Shown: positions 22,801 through 35,257 of the stretch, piece after piece
Position numbering within the stretch: the first letter of the stretch is position 1
How the letters are laid out: every line of letters starts with the position of its first letter
DNA from: Lojkania enalia
Lineage: Eukaryota; Ascomycota; Dothideomycetes; Pleosporales
Reading direction: 5' to 3'
Assembly (NCBI GenBank): GCA_010094045.1
Contig: ML986601.1
Coordinates: 344,801-408,800, forward strand
DNA length: 64,000 bases
The notes under the pieces: model-generated
Told to the model about the DNA's origin: nothing
Seen by the model: the letters and a program-made list of their open reading frames with translations, nothing else
Database searches by the model: none
Program-made: the position numbers and the translations under genes

Positions 22801-23465
22801 CTAGACAAGCGGCATATTGGGGTCATCAAGCATATCAAATGTATGCCAGCCTCCTGGCCAAATATGTAATTCACACGTGGAACCGCAACGCCACATAGTC
22901 ATAGCGAATACACCCCAGGATCCCAGAACACTTCACACTCGCCAGCATCGATATACATGGGTGGAAGATTCGATAAGTCTGTAGCTTGTGACAGTGATTA
23001 GTATGGTGTAACCTTGTCTGTTCCACGATCCTTTCCTAGGACATGGTCCCACGCCATGCGGTTCGTGACTCCACACTACGGGATGCCGTGTTCGAAGTTT
23101 TGGTCCGACACGTTTTCGCACCGGTCGTCCAACATGGGTGTCAACGGCACCTAGGCCTTGATAGGAACAGAGGGAGATTTTCTGTCTCGGGCCATGAGGC
23201 ATGTTGCTGCGGCCAGAACATCACCACCAGAAACACCGAAGACGACGATTTCTGCAGGATCTATTCCTAAGCTAGTGGGGTTTTCAGACGTCGAGACGAG
23301 TCCGGCGTAGCAGTCTTCTGCTGGTCCCGGTGCGCGAGTTTCCGGCGCAGGACGGTACTCAACTGACACAGATAGGATTATTGTGTTGCTGTTAGGTCCC
23401 GGAATGGAATGTTCTGGGTGTTTTAGGTGTGCGTTTGCCTTAGTAATCTCCGTCCGGGAACTCAC
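22801..23465 (-). pseudogene. Alpha/beta-hydrolase fold-3 (HSL-type esterase/lipase) pseudogene
   Basis: Reading leftwards: SVSVEYRPAPET, CYAGLVSTSEN, then the nucleophile elbow FGVSGGD (GxSGG) and LMARDRKSPSVPIKA. A frameshift follows. The next frame has PMLDDRCENVSDQNFEHGIP, a TAG, CGVTNRMAWDHVLGKDRGT, another stop, and SNLPPMYIDAGECEVF. It ends with LHIWPGGWHTFDMLDDPNMP, which carries the catalytic His, and a TAG at 22801-22803. The N-terminal oxyanion HGGG segment is not found. Lesions include TGG-type codons read as TAG. The last third also lacks part of the helix before the His. Intact relatives hydrolyse esters of small acids. Confidence 0.78.
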
Positions 23466-24839
23466 CCCTTCGGGTTTAGCGCAGTCCCTCGCGTATCTCT
23501 ATCGGGTATCGCTCCTCGCCCTATCAACCCGCCGCTTTTCATGTCTATAAAATGCTCGCCCTCCTGTTACCAAGCTTCCTCCTCATCTCTTTCCCTTAAT
23601 TCTCTAACCCTACCCCGGCGCCTCTGCTGCCAATCAGTCTACGCCTTTCTATACCTCGCCTTGCTGCCCCTTGTCTCATCTCCAACCACCAACTAAAAAC
23701 TCGCTCTCTAACCAGCCAACATGCTACCGACTTTCTTAGTTTCCGCTTTATCATTCTTTTTACCAAGGGAGGCTATAATGCTATTATATGACTTCCGTAT
23801 GGACCTATCGATCCGCTAGCTTCAGCTAAGTTGGATTTAGAAGGCTTTAACTCTTATGTTTAGAATATCTGTGAGGCCCGCTCGAGGCTAAATAGGGCCA
23901 GATCCGGGCACGGACTAGATCCGGGCCCAGTAACAGGCAGTCTTTGCCGGATTGACATCGGTCTACGGTGACATAATATACCGCTTCCAGTGTCCCTTTT
24001 TTGTTGCTGCTAATATTCCACTGCATTTATATCAGATACACAACCTGGACCTTGCTGAGCACAATCGAACAGGCAGTGACCGATCGGGTTATTATATCTA
24101 AAGGGCTCACCACCGACACCACGTTCAGAATTAAATTTGTTTCCGCTCAAGGAGAAGAAGATTCTGTTTATGCAGAATACAACCAATAGCTGGAGAACAA
24201 TGGTTTGAATGCCGAGCTACTCTCTTAAACACGTTATCTGTGCAATGAATATATCCTCATAACTTGTCGTGAACGCAGACTGGATATCTGAGGCGGAATT
24301 CGCCGACTGGCTTTCGTCCATGAGACAATGTCATATGGAAAGTATCTCCACACACGCCTAGTCATCATCACAGACGCCAAAAAGCGGGTAATACTTCGAC
24401 ATTGGAGTTCAGTTTGGCCCTGAGATTTCCGAACAACCAACGACACTTAAGGAGGCCATATGGCGCAGAGTGACAAGAGAATCAAGCCATTTCTATTCTG
24501 TGTACATACATACTTCAATGGGTTAAGATAGTAAAGCAGCTCTTATATCTACGTTACAGATGATAGCAATGACTAAGCTAGACTTGAACAAGATGGCTTA
24601 ACGCGTGATATCGGTTATAGAAACATCTAATAAATGTATATTGAATATGGGACGACGGAACTCGGGAAACTTCTATTGGTATACTTGGAACAGCGTCCCT
24701 AGAGGTAACAACACCCATATGTGCAAGAACAGACACAATCAAGCGGGGAAAGGTTGAAACTGTATTAGCTACATGTGATATCAAACACGGAAGTCGCACT
24801 ACGTTTTAGCCTTGCTCTATGCAGTTCTTGGTTTACCCC
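23466..24839. other. Gene-free stretch; promoter-like pyrimidine-rich patch at 23546-23720
   Basis: TATAAAA at 23546-23552 is followed by about 165 bp of strongly pyrimidine-rich sequence and an ATG in a good context at 23721 (CCAACATG). That ATG opens only 33 codons. This could be the 5' end of a lost, once well-expressed gene, or chance. Nothing else is supported. Confidence 0.3.
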
Positions 24840-27051
24840 TCACCCTAAAAGTATTTCTTTCCACTTCATCCCTCTTTTACAGGTGTGCCACAAAGCACTT
24901 TTGACAATCCTTCCCAATCCTGCTCGCTCAGCTATGCCCCCCGTCCAAGTTATCATCATTGCATTGAACTCTCGGAAATCTTTTACTGGCGCCCCACCGT
25001 TTGACAGGTGAACAACATACGGTGAACGCTCTGTGGTGGGATTCTGTCCTTCAGATAATAGAATAAACTCCTGCAGCGAAACATCCTCTCTACCCGCCCT
25101 CTCAGTCCATCCTTCATCTAGCAAGACCCATCCGCAGGTCTGTCCGTTTGCGTCACGAAGAAGGAAGAGGCGTACGCCATTCCCTGTATTCTCCGGGTCG
25201 AAGCTAGAGAACTTGAGCACCGCAGATGTATCGGGCTCGATTTTGAAGTACGCAGAGATTGTCCAGAACTGAAGGTAGCGAATATGCTTTCGCTGGGGCT
25301 CGAGCTTCTCAAGACGACGGGGAAGCATGTCTGGGGTTGGTGCGAAGTTACGGGGTTGGAATCCAAATCGTCTACTATGATCTGTCGCAGTTGGGGAGAA
25401 GCCTCGCAGCCATGGTGGACCTTCCATGCGGTATGTCGCCGATTTGGTGTTTGTCCCGAAGGAGCTGTACCAGACAATCCAACATTTCTCCTTCAACCAC
25501 GCCTCTACCTTTTGAATCTCGGAACTTTCACTTGAATCTTCGAGAGACCCATCGTCGAACCAGTGGACTTTGCCAAGCCAACCAGCCCACGACCAGGTTG
25601 AAAATCCAACCCGACGTGTAATGCGTTCCCTTGGCTGCCACAATAACGCCATATCAAAAATCGAGACCGGCAACCCTTCCAGTGTCCGTCCAGGGCAAAT
25701 CATTCTCAGTATCCCTCTGAATGCATTCAAGACGTCTCGCTCATGCGTCATGCTGCGACAAGAGAACGTCTGGACCCCTCGACGATAAGTGCTCCATAGA
25801 TAACAATTATCCGGGAGTAGTTTGATTAATTTTGCTCCATCTTGCATAGCCGCATCCGACTCTAGCGACTTTCCGGGAACCACCTCTTCGGAATATACCG
25901 CTTCTTTACATGAGTAATACACTTGACCATTCGAAGCAAAAACCAACAGTCGGGTGGCCAGCTGGTACTCTTGAAATGTCCAGGCTCGCAGGTTGTACGT
26001 CGAGCACTCTAGGAAGTCTTTAAAATCAAAATGAAGGGAAAGTGTAAGATTCGGGGAGATTTGCGAGCGCCATTGGCGCCATGTCCGCTTCTCTGTTACT
26101 CCAGAAAGAGGAGAGTTGGAATTCTCGGCCGTTCCAGTAACGATGGTCAGCAATGATTGAGTATATATTCTATCCATATCTTCTATGCACTGTCTTCTAA
26201 TAGCATCCGAGTCCTGCACGATACATAGAGCATCGACCCATAGATATCGTTCGCCTAGCTTCTCAACCATTTTCATTGCATCGTAGATGGTCCGTGGTAG
26301 CTGAACGTTTCTCAAGCTGTATTTTCGGGAGAACTGTTTGAATTTGTCGGCACTCAAGGTCAGCTGGATAGTGTCTCCCCAGACATAGCTGCCAAATGGA
26401 GGCTATAGTTAGCAAAGGTCTCAAATCGGTGCCTACAACCCGAAAAACGCACCTAAGCGCGATGTACCGGCAGTTATCTGGTGCATGAACAATACACTCC
26501 TGTTTGACGTCAATCACTATAAATGTCTCTGTTGGCTTGACCAAAAATAGGTTGTTGTTCCCATGACAAGTTGCATGGTTTTTCTCGCAATGTTTAAGCC
26601 AGCGCCTGATAAGCTCGAAGTCTAAAAAATCCGACTTTACTGACGAAAGCCGACCGAAATGTGGTTGGTCTGGAAGCAGTCGAGACACTGCGCGAATCAC
26701 GAGCTTGTATGTCGCTTGTGGTATCCGCGGCGATTCCGGCCAGACAAGGATCGACAAGGCCGAGCTTTTCAGACGCTGCTCTCTGCTTGGCCCGAGAGCA
26801 TTAATCCAGGTTCCAAATATTGTGATTCGACAAAGATCAGATAAATTAGTAATATTCCTCAATGGACCGTCTCGAAAGGCTGCGAACATTAGTCGACAAA
26901 GATGACATCCCTTGATGCGGGCGCTAATTTGTTCGAGGGTGCCTAAGGAGTATATCGGAGCTTTGAGATGCGGGTTATCGTCCGTCCCTGGGTGGGAAAT
27001 GAAACTCGAAAGAGAGATATCCAATTGCCCGCATGAATAGCAGAAGTCCAT
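24840..27051 (-). CDS. HET-domain (heterokaryon incompatibility) protein
   Basis: Two exons, 26453-27051 and 24840-26388, give 715 aa. The 64-bp intron 26389-26452 (GTGCGT donor, GCTAAC branch site, CAG acceptor) restores the HET signature YIALS-YVWGD. Further HET motifs follow: LPRTIYDAMKMVEKLGERYLWVD (shortened: LGERYLWVDALCIVQD), MDRIYTQSLLTIV, and NLRAWTFQEYQLATRLLVF at the end of the domain. The N-terminus has a CysXXCys pair (CYSCGQ) and a CHLCRLMF segment typical of this class. The C-terminal half has no named domain. HET proteins trigger growth arrest or cell death after non-self contact. The partner locus is not evident here. The gene is intact. Confidence 0.9.
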
Positions 27052-27969
27052 ATTAGTTACCGTCGTGCTAAAGCATGGGACGACCGGCGTGCAGTTTAGG
27101 TGGAGGTTCAGGCAACTGAATCTGGAAGCTTGACCGGAAGGGGGCTATGCGCCGGGGCAAACAAGTCAATACGGAGGGGGAAGAAATTACACCATTCACA
27201 ATCTACTATGTCTTACAATGATTAACACATCAGGATGCAAGGCATGAAATCACGTTGCATTGCATTTGCTTTTCCCACACTAGCAAGCGGGGTAAGAGGC
27301 TTCAAAATATCTGCGACTGAGCCAGCCCCGCTACTCAACCTCCATCACTCTTCTCAGCTTTCGATGGCTGACAGGCCAGCCCAAGTCGTCCCCACAACAT
27401 GCACCTGTACATCAAGGGACCGAGTTGGAGCCTTGAATTTGCTTCGAACGCCAAGCCAACACCAACCACAACCTTGAAGCCGAGCGCACAGCCATTATGT
27501 TTTCCGCACTCTCTTAAGACTTGCATTCCGCCTAATAGAGGAAAGCCTCATACCTGCAGCATCCGCAAAAGAACTGGGTATCTAGTTTTTAAAGCCGCTC
27601 GAACGAACCCCTGTGTTAGCAAGCGAATTCAGCGGTCATTCACACAAGATCAGCTTTCCGAGCTACCAGTGCACCAACATCTACCTGCTAAGCTTAAATG
27701 CTCCCCTGTATACTTCGAGCTCCATAGCACAGGGGGTGATCCCTAAAACTGAGGAAGCTCGGTGTTCTTCCTCAACCCCTTTCGCGTTACACCATCCCTT
27801 GGTCTGACCCATTTTTCTACTGAAAATATATCTAGAATGAATATCTATCCGCGATCTCGCCTGCAACTTGGGATCTTAAGTCTGCCGAAATTGTTTTAGT
27901 AACCTTTTTAGGTTTTCGACCTTTAGAGACTGATCGTACACTACAACGAACGCAGAGCCACAGTCTTCT
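27052..27969. other. Intergenic region between the HET gene and the zinc-finger array
   Basis: The ORFs at 27235-27477 and 27399-27746 lack any recognisable domain. No RNA gene was seen. Confidence 0.45.
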
Positions 27970-28653
27970 ATGTTGTCTCAACCTTCCCTATGGCCATTCA
28001 GCCTGATTGACACGCCTGATTGCAGTTCCCAATTGTGTACAGTCCTATACACTACGAATAATTATCATTTCGGCCCTCCGTACCAAAATTTCTCTTATAA
28101 GTCCTCGCTTCTATTGCCAATCTCACCGATCTCAGAACCCTTTCTGTACTCAAGCAGCGCTTGCGCATTCGGGTCATACTCCCAGTGGAAGCCCTTGACA
28201 TCCAATCGAGACGGTCCAACCTCGTATGCGATACGACCGTCTGTATGGGAGAGAACTCGATCAACGGATGTGATCTCAAGCTCACAATGCAGCGCTTTGA
28301 CTCAACCACTGCCATGTGGCTGTTGTGATAAGGGTTTCACTGGAAAATGCCAAAGAGGGAATCGGTCTAGACATATCAAAGCAAAACATCCAGAAGTTTC
28401 TGGGTTATCCACTAGGCACAAGTGCAGAGTATGCCTAAATGAATACAACCGAGTAGACGCTGGAAGAAAGCATGAGTGGATGAAGTATCGGTATTCACAT
28501 GCGAAGCCCCAGAAGAGATTCAAGAAGAGAACCTATACGCCTACCCTACCTACTTCACTGCTTCGATCCGTTGCAGAGGTCAAGCCTTCGTTGTCCACTC
28601 AGCCACCGCCTAGGACCAGCCTCTACCCTCACTCGCATGCAAGCCCTCCTTAA
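27970..28653 (+). CDS. C2H2 zinc-finger protein, first of three modules (second finger defective)
   Basis: An open frame of 227 aa. Finger 1 is CGCCDKGFTGKCQRGNRSRH..KH (28315-28390), the fungal long-spaced C2H2 form with about 15 residues between Cys2 and His1. Finger 2, CRVCLNEYNRVDAGRKHEWMKYR, has its last His replaced by Tyr, as a CAY to TAY change would produce. A basic tail (KPQKRFKKR) and Pro/Ser-rich flanks fit a nuclear DNA-binding protein. Its two neighbours are decayed copies of the same module, so this may be the least damaged member rather than a working gene. Confidence 0.5.
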   Translation: MLSQPSLWPFSLIDTPDCSSQLCTVLYTTNNYHFGPPYQNFSYKSSLLLPISPISEPFLYSSSACAFGSYSQWKPLTSNRDGPTSYAIRPSVWERTRSTDVISSSQCSALTQPLPCGCCDKGFTGKCQRGNRSRHIKAKHPEVSGLSTRHKCRVCLNEYNRVDAGRKHEWMKYRYSHAKPQKRFKKRTYTPTLPTSLLRSVAEVKPSLSTQPPPRTSLYPHSHASPP

Positions 28654-28671
28654 AATTCATATTTCGGGGAC

Positions 28672-29334
28672 GTGTACAACGTCTTGGCCATCATTCCGGA
28701 TTACACATTCGGCCTGAAACGGGAGAAGTCTTCCAATAGTCCAATCCATTGCGGTTTCTGTGACGAGGAATTCTCGGGACGACTTCAAGGAGAAAATCGG
28801 AAATTACATATCAAGTTCAAACAACTCGGGAGACGTTGGCAAATTGAAGAGTTCAGCTGTTGGGTGGACTAGCGTGCATACCTGTGGAACTTGCGATGCA
28901 GATTACAATCGAGTAGATGCTCTGAGAAGAAATGAAATGAGGCAACGCCCAGTAGCCAACGCGGACCAAAAACCGAGGAGAAGAGAAGTGGAACGTGGGG
29001 GTAACATCTCTGCCAAGTCTTCTGTTGGCAGTATCTACGACAGTAGTACGAACGGAGTCAGCGCTAGTATAGCTTGGGAGCTAACAACGTCTTCCCCCAG
29101 AGAACAGCTGACTAATCAAGAGCTGACGCCTGAATGCTCACAAGATGCCATAGGAGCTGCTCACGATCAGGTTAAACGATCGATTTCTTTGCCCTCCACA
29201 GAAAAGCCCTTGGAGAGAGATGTCGACCTCTTTTCAGATCTAATCCAACACTCAATATCCACGCTATACGCATCTACCGCACCTGTTCTCGCTAACCCAT
29301 TCATGAATACAGTTCTTCAACTTAATCAAGTGTG
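28672..29334 (+). pseudogene. C2H2 zinc-finger module, second copy, frameshifted
   Basis: Finger 1 (CGFCDEEFSGRLQGENRKLH, from 28750) lies in one frame, with the second His replaced by Gln. Finger 2 (CGTCDADYNRVDALRRNEM, from 28883) lies in the next frame, with the His replaced by Asn. The phrase YNRVDA is shared exactly with the first copy. The second frame then runs on for about 150 residues, Ser/Thr/Asp-rich, to TGA at 29333. The frameshift and the lost ligands point to decay after duplication. Confidence 0.6.
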
Positions 29335-29712
29335 ACTCTTCTACACTTCTAGAGGAGGGCCCATCATATGGGATCTAGACGGCGGCGATATTTGCCAGAG
29401 AACGAATAGTTGGAATTTACGCGACGGTCTAACAGTTGTACGCAGCACCATTCGTCATGCCACCCCTAACGACTCTGGTATCCCCACGCATTCACTCACT
29501 GTAACCATAAAATCTTTTTCGCCCGGAAACTTCCCATTTCCTGGTTTAATCAGATTAACTTCCCTTCAAAACCCCTCTTTCCTGGAATCGGTCTGCAATT
29601 TCAGCAGATGCGTTACGCCTTGCGTTGGAACGAGCAACAGCCCTACTATTTCCGTGGAGGTAAGGCGCCCGTATCAACTCGAGCTCCAGACTTGGAGGCT
29701 GCTTATCCTCCC

Positions 29713-29875
29713 ATGAAGTGCTAGCACTGTAAGAGGGCATTCACTGGACAAAATAGACGGAGGAACCTTGTCGGACATCGGAGGCGGGCGCACGGCTATA
29801 GGCCGCGGACGAAGGCTAGGAGAAGAGGGAGTCGGAAGTCGAAGAGATGCGAGGGCAGGAATGGTATGAGAGGGT
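29713..29875 (+). pseudogene. C2H2 zinc-finger module, third copy, fragment
   Basis: In one frame: MKC-stop-HCKRAFTGQNRRRNLVGHRRRAHG. This is a complete finger except that the residue after Cys1 is TAG (29722-29724), as CAG to TAG would produce. A very basic tail follows. No second finger remains. Confidence 0.6.
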
Positions 29876-30850
29876 GTAAAAAGTCAAGGTAAGTATCATT
29901 TTATAGTGCCTTTGTAGTCGTACTGATTCTGGTGTAGCTCTATATACTCAACAACGCAGGTAGGTTGAAGTCTGTCGCTTCGCAGGTACTTTGTAGCAGG
30001 AGTTTTAGATAGGAGTTGGTCTCTTCTCTTTAATGGGTGTTATATCGCATTCTTTGTTACGAGATTTGGGGCGGTGGTAGGAGGTTGCAGAGTTGTGTAC
30101 TCAAGCGTCCTACATGTGAGCTTGGGTGATGCCACCATAACCAACATCAACCAACAGATAAAACTTAACCGCAAAGAGTTGTTAAACGAAAATAAACAAG
30201 CAAAAAGTCAATTCTCATACCCTTGCGGATCCCACACCAATACATTCCCCAGGTGCTATGCACCCTTCGTCTCCAGGGTACGCAACCCCTTCGTTGAGGT
30301 ACTGGCACCAGAATAGCTACTGATCTGCCCTGCCTTTGCTTAGACATGCCTAGTCGGCCCCTCGAACAAAAGAAGAGCGTATTGACTTATCTGTAGTTAA
30401 ATGATCAATCACTTCTCTAAAATATATTCTCTAAAGCTCGCTTAAGGAAGGCAAGAAGAACTATATTCCAAAAGTATAATTAAGAACACGTGCCTTACCC
30501 GACAATGCTTTTAAGGTAATGTTCCTATATAGATGACTCACCCCAGTGGTAGCCAGTAGAGCTAGGAGATGAATCAAAATGGAGTTCACATCGCTATTCC
30601 TCGTCAATTAGAGTCTATCATTCGGCTCAAGCTGAAATGTTTACTAGTTGAACTGCCCTCACACCAGGAAAACTTTTTCCATGTTTTCTGCTCAAACCTG
30701 CTCAGGGTTACATAAGTCCTACTCAGGCTTGCTCAGGCCAGCTTAACTAGCTTAGGCCGTATCCTATTTGTTTCCATTCTAAGGATATTGCATTCCAGAG
30801 AACAATACCGCATTCCAAAGACGGACACTTAAACCTTTTATATTATCCTA
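29876..30850. other. Gene-free border zone next to the repeat block
   Basis: No gene is supported. Around 30685-30745 the motif TGCTCAGG or close variants recurs three times. Base composition is still mixed. The AT-rich block starts further right. Confidence 0.45.
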
Positions 30851-31249
30851 ACGTACCTTACAAGCGAGCGGCCCATACAAGCGAGCGGTCTACCCTATCA
30901 ACTTTTTCAACCTTTATATACGTATAGCTCAACAACTAAGTAATATAATAGCAATTTACAACTTGCGCGATTATTCTATAGAAACCTCTGCATCCTTCTG
31001 GCATGTATAAGAATTATGCCTAGTCTTGCTATAGCAGCTATAGCGCGCTTTATGCTGTCCGCTTATACCTAATCGCACCCTAAATTGGCGTATTATAGCC
31101 TGAGTTTCCTCCTTATTATCCTTTTTAGTAATAATTACCTCTCTTTATACTTTTATTAGGGTCCCTTACGCTTAAATCCGCTTTTTTTTCTACTGTTTCT
31201 ATTTTATTACTACTTTATTCGCTTCTTAAACGCTGACGATTTTATTATA
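30851..31249 (-). mobile_element. Truncated Fot1/pogo element, terminal 0.4 kb
   Basis: It starts after a TA (30849-30850) with the terminal inverted repeat (TIR) ACGTACCTTACAAGCGAGCGG. The next ~390 bp match, in inverse orientation, the 3' part of the element at 56825-58678, including the TTGCGCGATTATTCTAT stretch. Homology ends at 31249. It is much less RIP-mutated than the full copy and keeps many CA and TG pairs. Confidence 0.75.
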
Positions 31250-31484
31250 ACGTATTTTACAAGTGAGTCGCCCACCCAGGGTTGTCAACGATATAACGAT
31301 AGAAACGATACGATTATCGGTTTTTTATCGGTATTTTATCTTATTAATTGTATATTATTGTTTATTATATCCTTTACTATAGACGGTTAGGCTCGCTACC
31401 TATAAACTCTCTTAATGGTTTACATCTATATAAATACTATAATTTTATTAGTTATTATATAATTATATTTTTAAATTTACTATA
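31250..31484. mobile_element. Transposon ends: Fot1-like TIR stub and a hAT-like terminus
   Basis: ACGTATTTTACAAGTGAG at 31250 resembles the TIR of the Fot1-type element at 48859-50709. CAGGGTTGTCAACG at 31287 resembles the CAGRGTTG ends of hAT elements. No partner end was found for either, so both are fragments. Confidence 0.35.
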
Positions 31485-34400
31485 ATATATAGTATAAATA
31501 AGCTAATTACCTAAGCGAGCTAATTATAATACTAAAACTCTACTAAAATCGCGATAATTATACTTTATAGTATTATACTACAACTAATAACTATAGAATT
31601 AATTTAGAAAGAAGCTAGAATATAGCTTATACTCTAAACTCTTTAATAAGATATAATACTAACTATATATCGTATTATATTAATCTATAATATCTCCTAA
31701 AGTATATTTAGTATATAAAAGTAAAAAATAGTTCTATAATATAATTACTAGCCTAATTTAATAAAGCTTAGTAAGACTAAAAAGTAGATAATTATTTAGT
31801 ATATACTAGATCTAGATATAAGAGGATTTCTACTATAGCTTATTATTATTTAAGATATAGCTAATTTACTACTAGCTATATATTCTACTAGCTAGATTAG
31901 AAAGAACTAGATAGAGAACTTTATTAAATATACGCTTAAACTTAAGGTTAAATTTAATTAAAAATATAACTATTTAAAAGCTAAATATAAAAATTTTAAA
32001 GTTATAGAAGGCTAGTTCTATCTTATATAGAATATAAAAGCTAAGTATAGTATTATTAATAAAAATATATATAACTTTAATAAATTAAATTTTATAATAG
32101 GCGTAATATTAATAGAAGTAGTAGTTACTAATTTTAAGAGATAGAATTAACTAAAACAGCTCTAGCTAGGTAATTATAAGTAGACTATAATTATCTAGGG
32201 TAGACTAGTAAATAGGATATATAATATCTTACCTAGATTAAAGTTAGGTTTAGGATTTTTAGTATTAGGGTTAGAGTTAAGATAGAATTCTTAGTATTAG
32301 GGTATAGGTTAGGTAGAGGTTCTTAGTATTAAGGTTAAGGTTAGGGTAGAGTTCTTAGTACTAGAGTATAAGGTTAAGATAGAAGTATCTTATAAAGTTC
32401 CTCTATAATTATAGGAAATAATTATATATTATATATTCAATATTTATTACTATAAATTATTATAATAGAGAACTAGTTTTATTTAAAGTAGCCTTTTCTA
32501 AGCCTAAGACTATCTAGGGATTATAACTCTAATTTAATAGAAGATTAAACTTCTTATAATATTACTTTACTAAATATATATCTTTATTTTAGATAGTAAT
32601 CTACTTTACGTAAATTATATTTATATTATAGTCTAGTATAGTTAGTATTATATAGTATAAATTATATAAAAAATAATATACCTTTAAAGAACCTAATAAA
32701 AAAAGCTTTAGTAAACTCTTAGAAAGCCTTAATTATATTCTATTACTAATATATCTTACTACTATAAGTATCTTCCTAAACTATAGTAGTAATTTTACAG
32801 ATTAGCCGCAAAAAAGAAAGCTTTTAAAGGAAAAGTTTAGTACTCTTCTAATATTATTTAATCTATCGAAGTATAATAGCTATATTCTATTAGTATATAA
32901 CTATAATAAAAATCTATAATAACTTACTTCTAGAATAATAGTAATGCTTTACTAGCGCAAGCTTTACTAGTATAGGTACTTTATAAGCTAATTTAGTAGT
33001 AAGCTACTTTTAGAGAAACTTACTACCTATTAGAATAATTTTAGATCGTACTATTCCTTAAGTATAAGATATTACGTATTAATAGTAGTAGAGTAGAGTA
33101 GTTAATATTAATAATTAAGGTTAGTAGTATAAAGCTAAGTTAAGGTTTGTTAATAGATACCTAAAATATAAATATAAATACTAAGATATATATATACTAA
33201 AAGCTAGTACTAAATTAGAATTATAAAGTAAAGTTAATAAGATATTTAAGCATATATTATAAGAATACTATAATAAAAAACTATAATAACTTACTATCTT
33301 ATAGAACTAGTAGTACGCTTTTTAGTAATAGTTTTTTATACTAAACTGACTAATATTTTATATTTATTTAGATGTATATATATTTTATTATTATTTCTAT
33401 CTAATTTATACTAGTAGATAGTACATATACTCATCGCGTCAAGCCTAACACCCTACTACAACTCTTCTTCCTACTATACTCTTATTAATATAACTCTAAA
33501 TCTTCGATTTATTATATACTTTTATTATAGTTCTTATAAAATATTAACTATTAAAGTAGAGTCTATTAATAATAATTTTCTCGATAGTCTAGATAGTTTA
33601 CTACTACTAAAGCTACTAGAGCTACTAGTTAGCTTTAACTAAAATAAGTAGGCGAAGTTAATATAGGTAAATAATTATACCAGTTTTTTATTATAGTTTA
33701 CTAATAAATATAGGGCTGGTAGTTAAAAGATTATAAAATTAAATACGTCCTTTTACTATACGGTTAAGCTAGTTCTTAAAAAGGCTGTCTAACCAACCTT
33801 ATAGTACTCTTTAAAGGTATACTTAGTAATACTAAACGCGCTATCTAATAGAAAGATAAAGCTATATTACTTACTACTAAAGAAAAGGCTATTAAAAGTA
33901 TCTATACTACTAATCGCTCTGCTAAAAGTACTAAGAAGAGGCAGCTACAGAAAAGTACTAAATATATAGCGCTAGGGGAAGAAAAAAAAAAGATATTAGA
34001 TAAAACTATTAAAATTATAGTAGAAAAGCGCTTTAATAATTATAAGTCTAGTAAGTTATTATAGTTATTTATTATATATATATATACTTACAAGTAAATA
34101 GATAATTAGTTAAAGGTAAGGCTAAAGGCTATCTACTTAAAATAAGAGTATATCGACTAAGAGATTAGCTTTAGACGTTACTAAGTAGTTCTATTAAAGG
34201 CTACTAGTTAAGAGAAAGATATATCTACTATATAAGAATCAGCTCGTGGTCTATTATAGGTATATAACTCTAGAAGAGCTGTATAGAAGGTTATATATAA
34301 GATATATTAAGATAGCCTTCTTAAACTATAAAATAATAGCTTTAAAAGTAAGGATGCTTAAAATAAATAGTAAGAGTTTATTAAGGGACTATCTAAAGAA

Positions 34401-35211
34401 GAGTTAGCTATAGTTTTAGAGCTAGAGTAGAAGTAAGTTTATTATATTTTTTATTACATCTATTTATTATAGATATATACTAATTACTACCCTAGATATT
34501 AAGAGCTTCTATTAGTATATAATTAATTTAATAATAATCTTCTTCTTAATTCGAACTTACCCTATATTAAGAGTATTAAAAGTGATAAGTGCGAAGAGGA
34601 GGTTAATAATAACTCTAAAATTAAGGCTAAGCTTATATAATATAAGGATGAGTATAAGATATTAAATAAGAAGTTAGATAGTACTTTTAAGAGCTTCTTA
34701 GATAAAGATATAACCGACTTTAATAGTTTCTCGGATAATAATACTTCAATAAATAAGAATTAGCTTAGCCCTTACTACTAGTAGTTAGTAGAAGAAAATC
34801 TAATATACTTCTCTAATACTATATAAATTTTATTTATACTACTTCCCTATATATATAAATTTAATTAACTAGAGTAGTATATTATACTATATTATAAACT
34901 ATAGTAGTATATCATAAAATAGATTAGGGTGGTTATTAGATTCTAGGTAGTATACTATAGTATCTTACAGTATATTATAGTACGTTAAATAATAGTAATT
35001 AACTATACTTTATAATATATAATAGTAATTTACTATACTTTATAGTATTTTCTAGACTATAGCGTTTTACGATATACTATAGTAGACTTCTATATACTAC
35101 TAGGAGTATAGTATTAGTATACCGTTTAGTAATAAAACCTATTATCTCTAAAAATAAATACTTAATATAATAGTATAATATACTACTATTTTATTAGAGT
35201 TTTATATATAT

Positions 35212-35250
<39 letters not shown>

Positions 35251-35257
35251 CAGTAGT
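35212..35257. repeat. (TAG)n microsatellite inside the hAT
   Basis: About fifteen TAG units, one altered to CAG. Confidence 0.9.

Noticed and set aside
22933..23202. 89-aa minus-strand ORF
   Set aside because: Out-of-frame reading of the alpha/beta-hydrolase pseudogene. The adjacent frame has the family motifs.
23546..23820. A gene starting at ATG 23721 behind a TATA box and pyrimidine-rich leader
   Set aside because: Only 33 codons are open and no splice continuation was found, so it is mentioned only as a possible relic.
32240..32390. Possible internal telomere
   Set aside because: The TTAGGG-like phrases are degenerate, interspersed with other sequence and mirrored at the other end of a TSD-flanked element, so they are subterminal transposon repeats.
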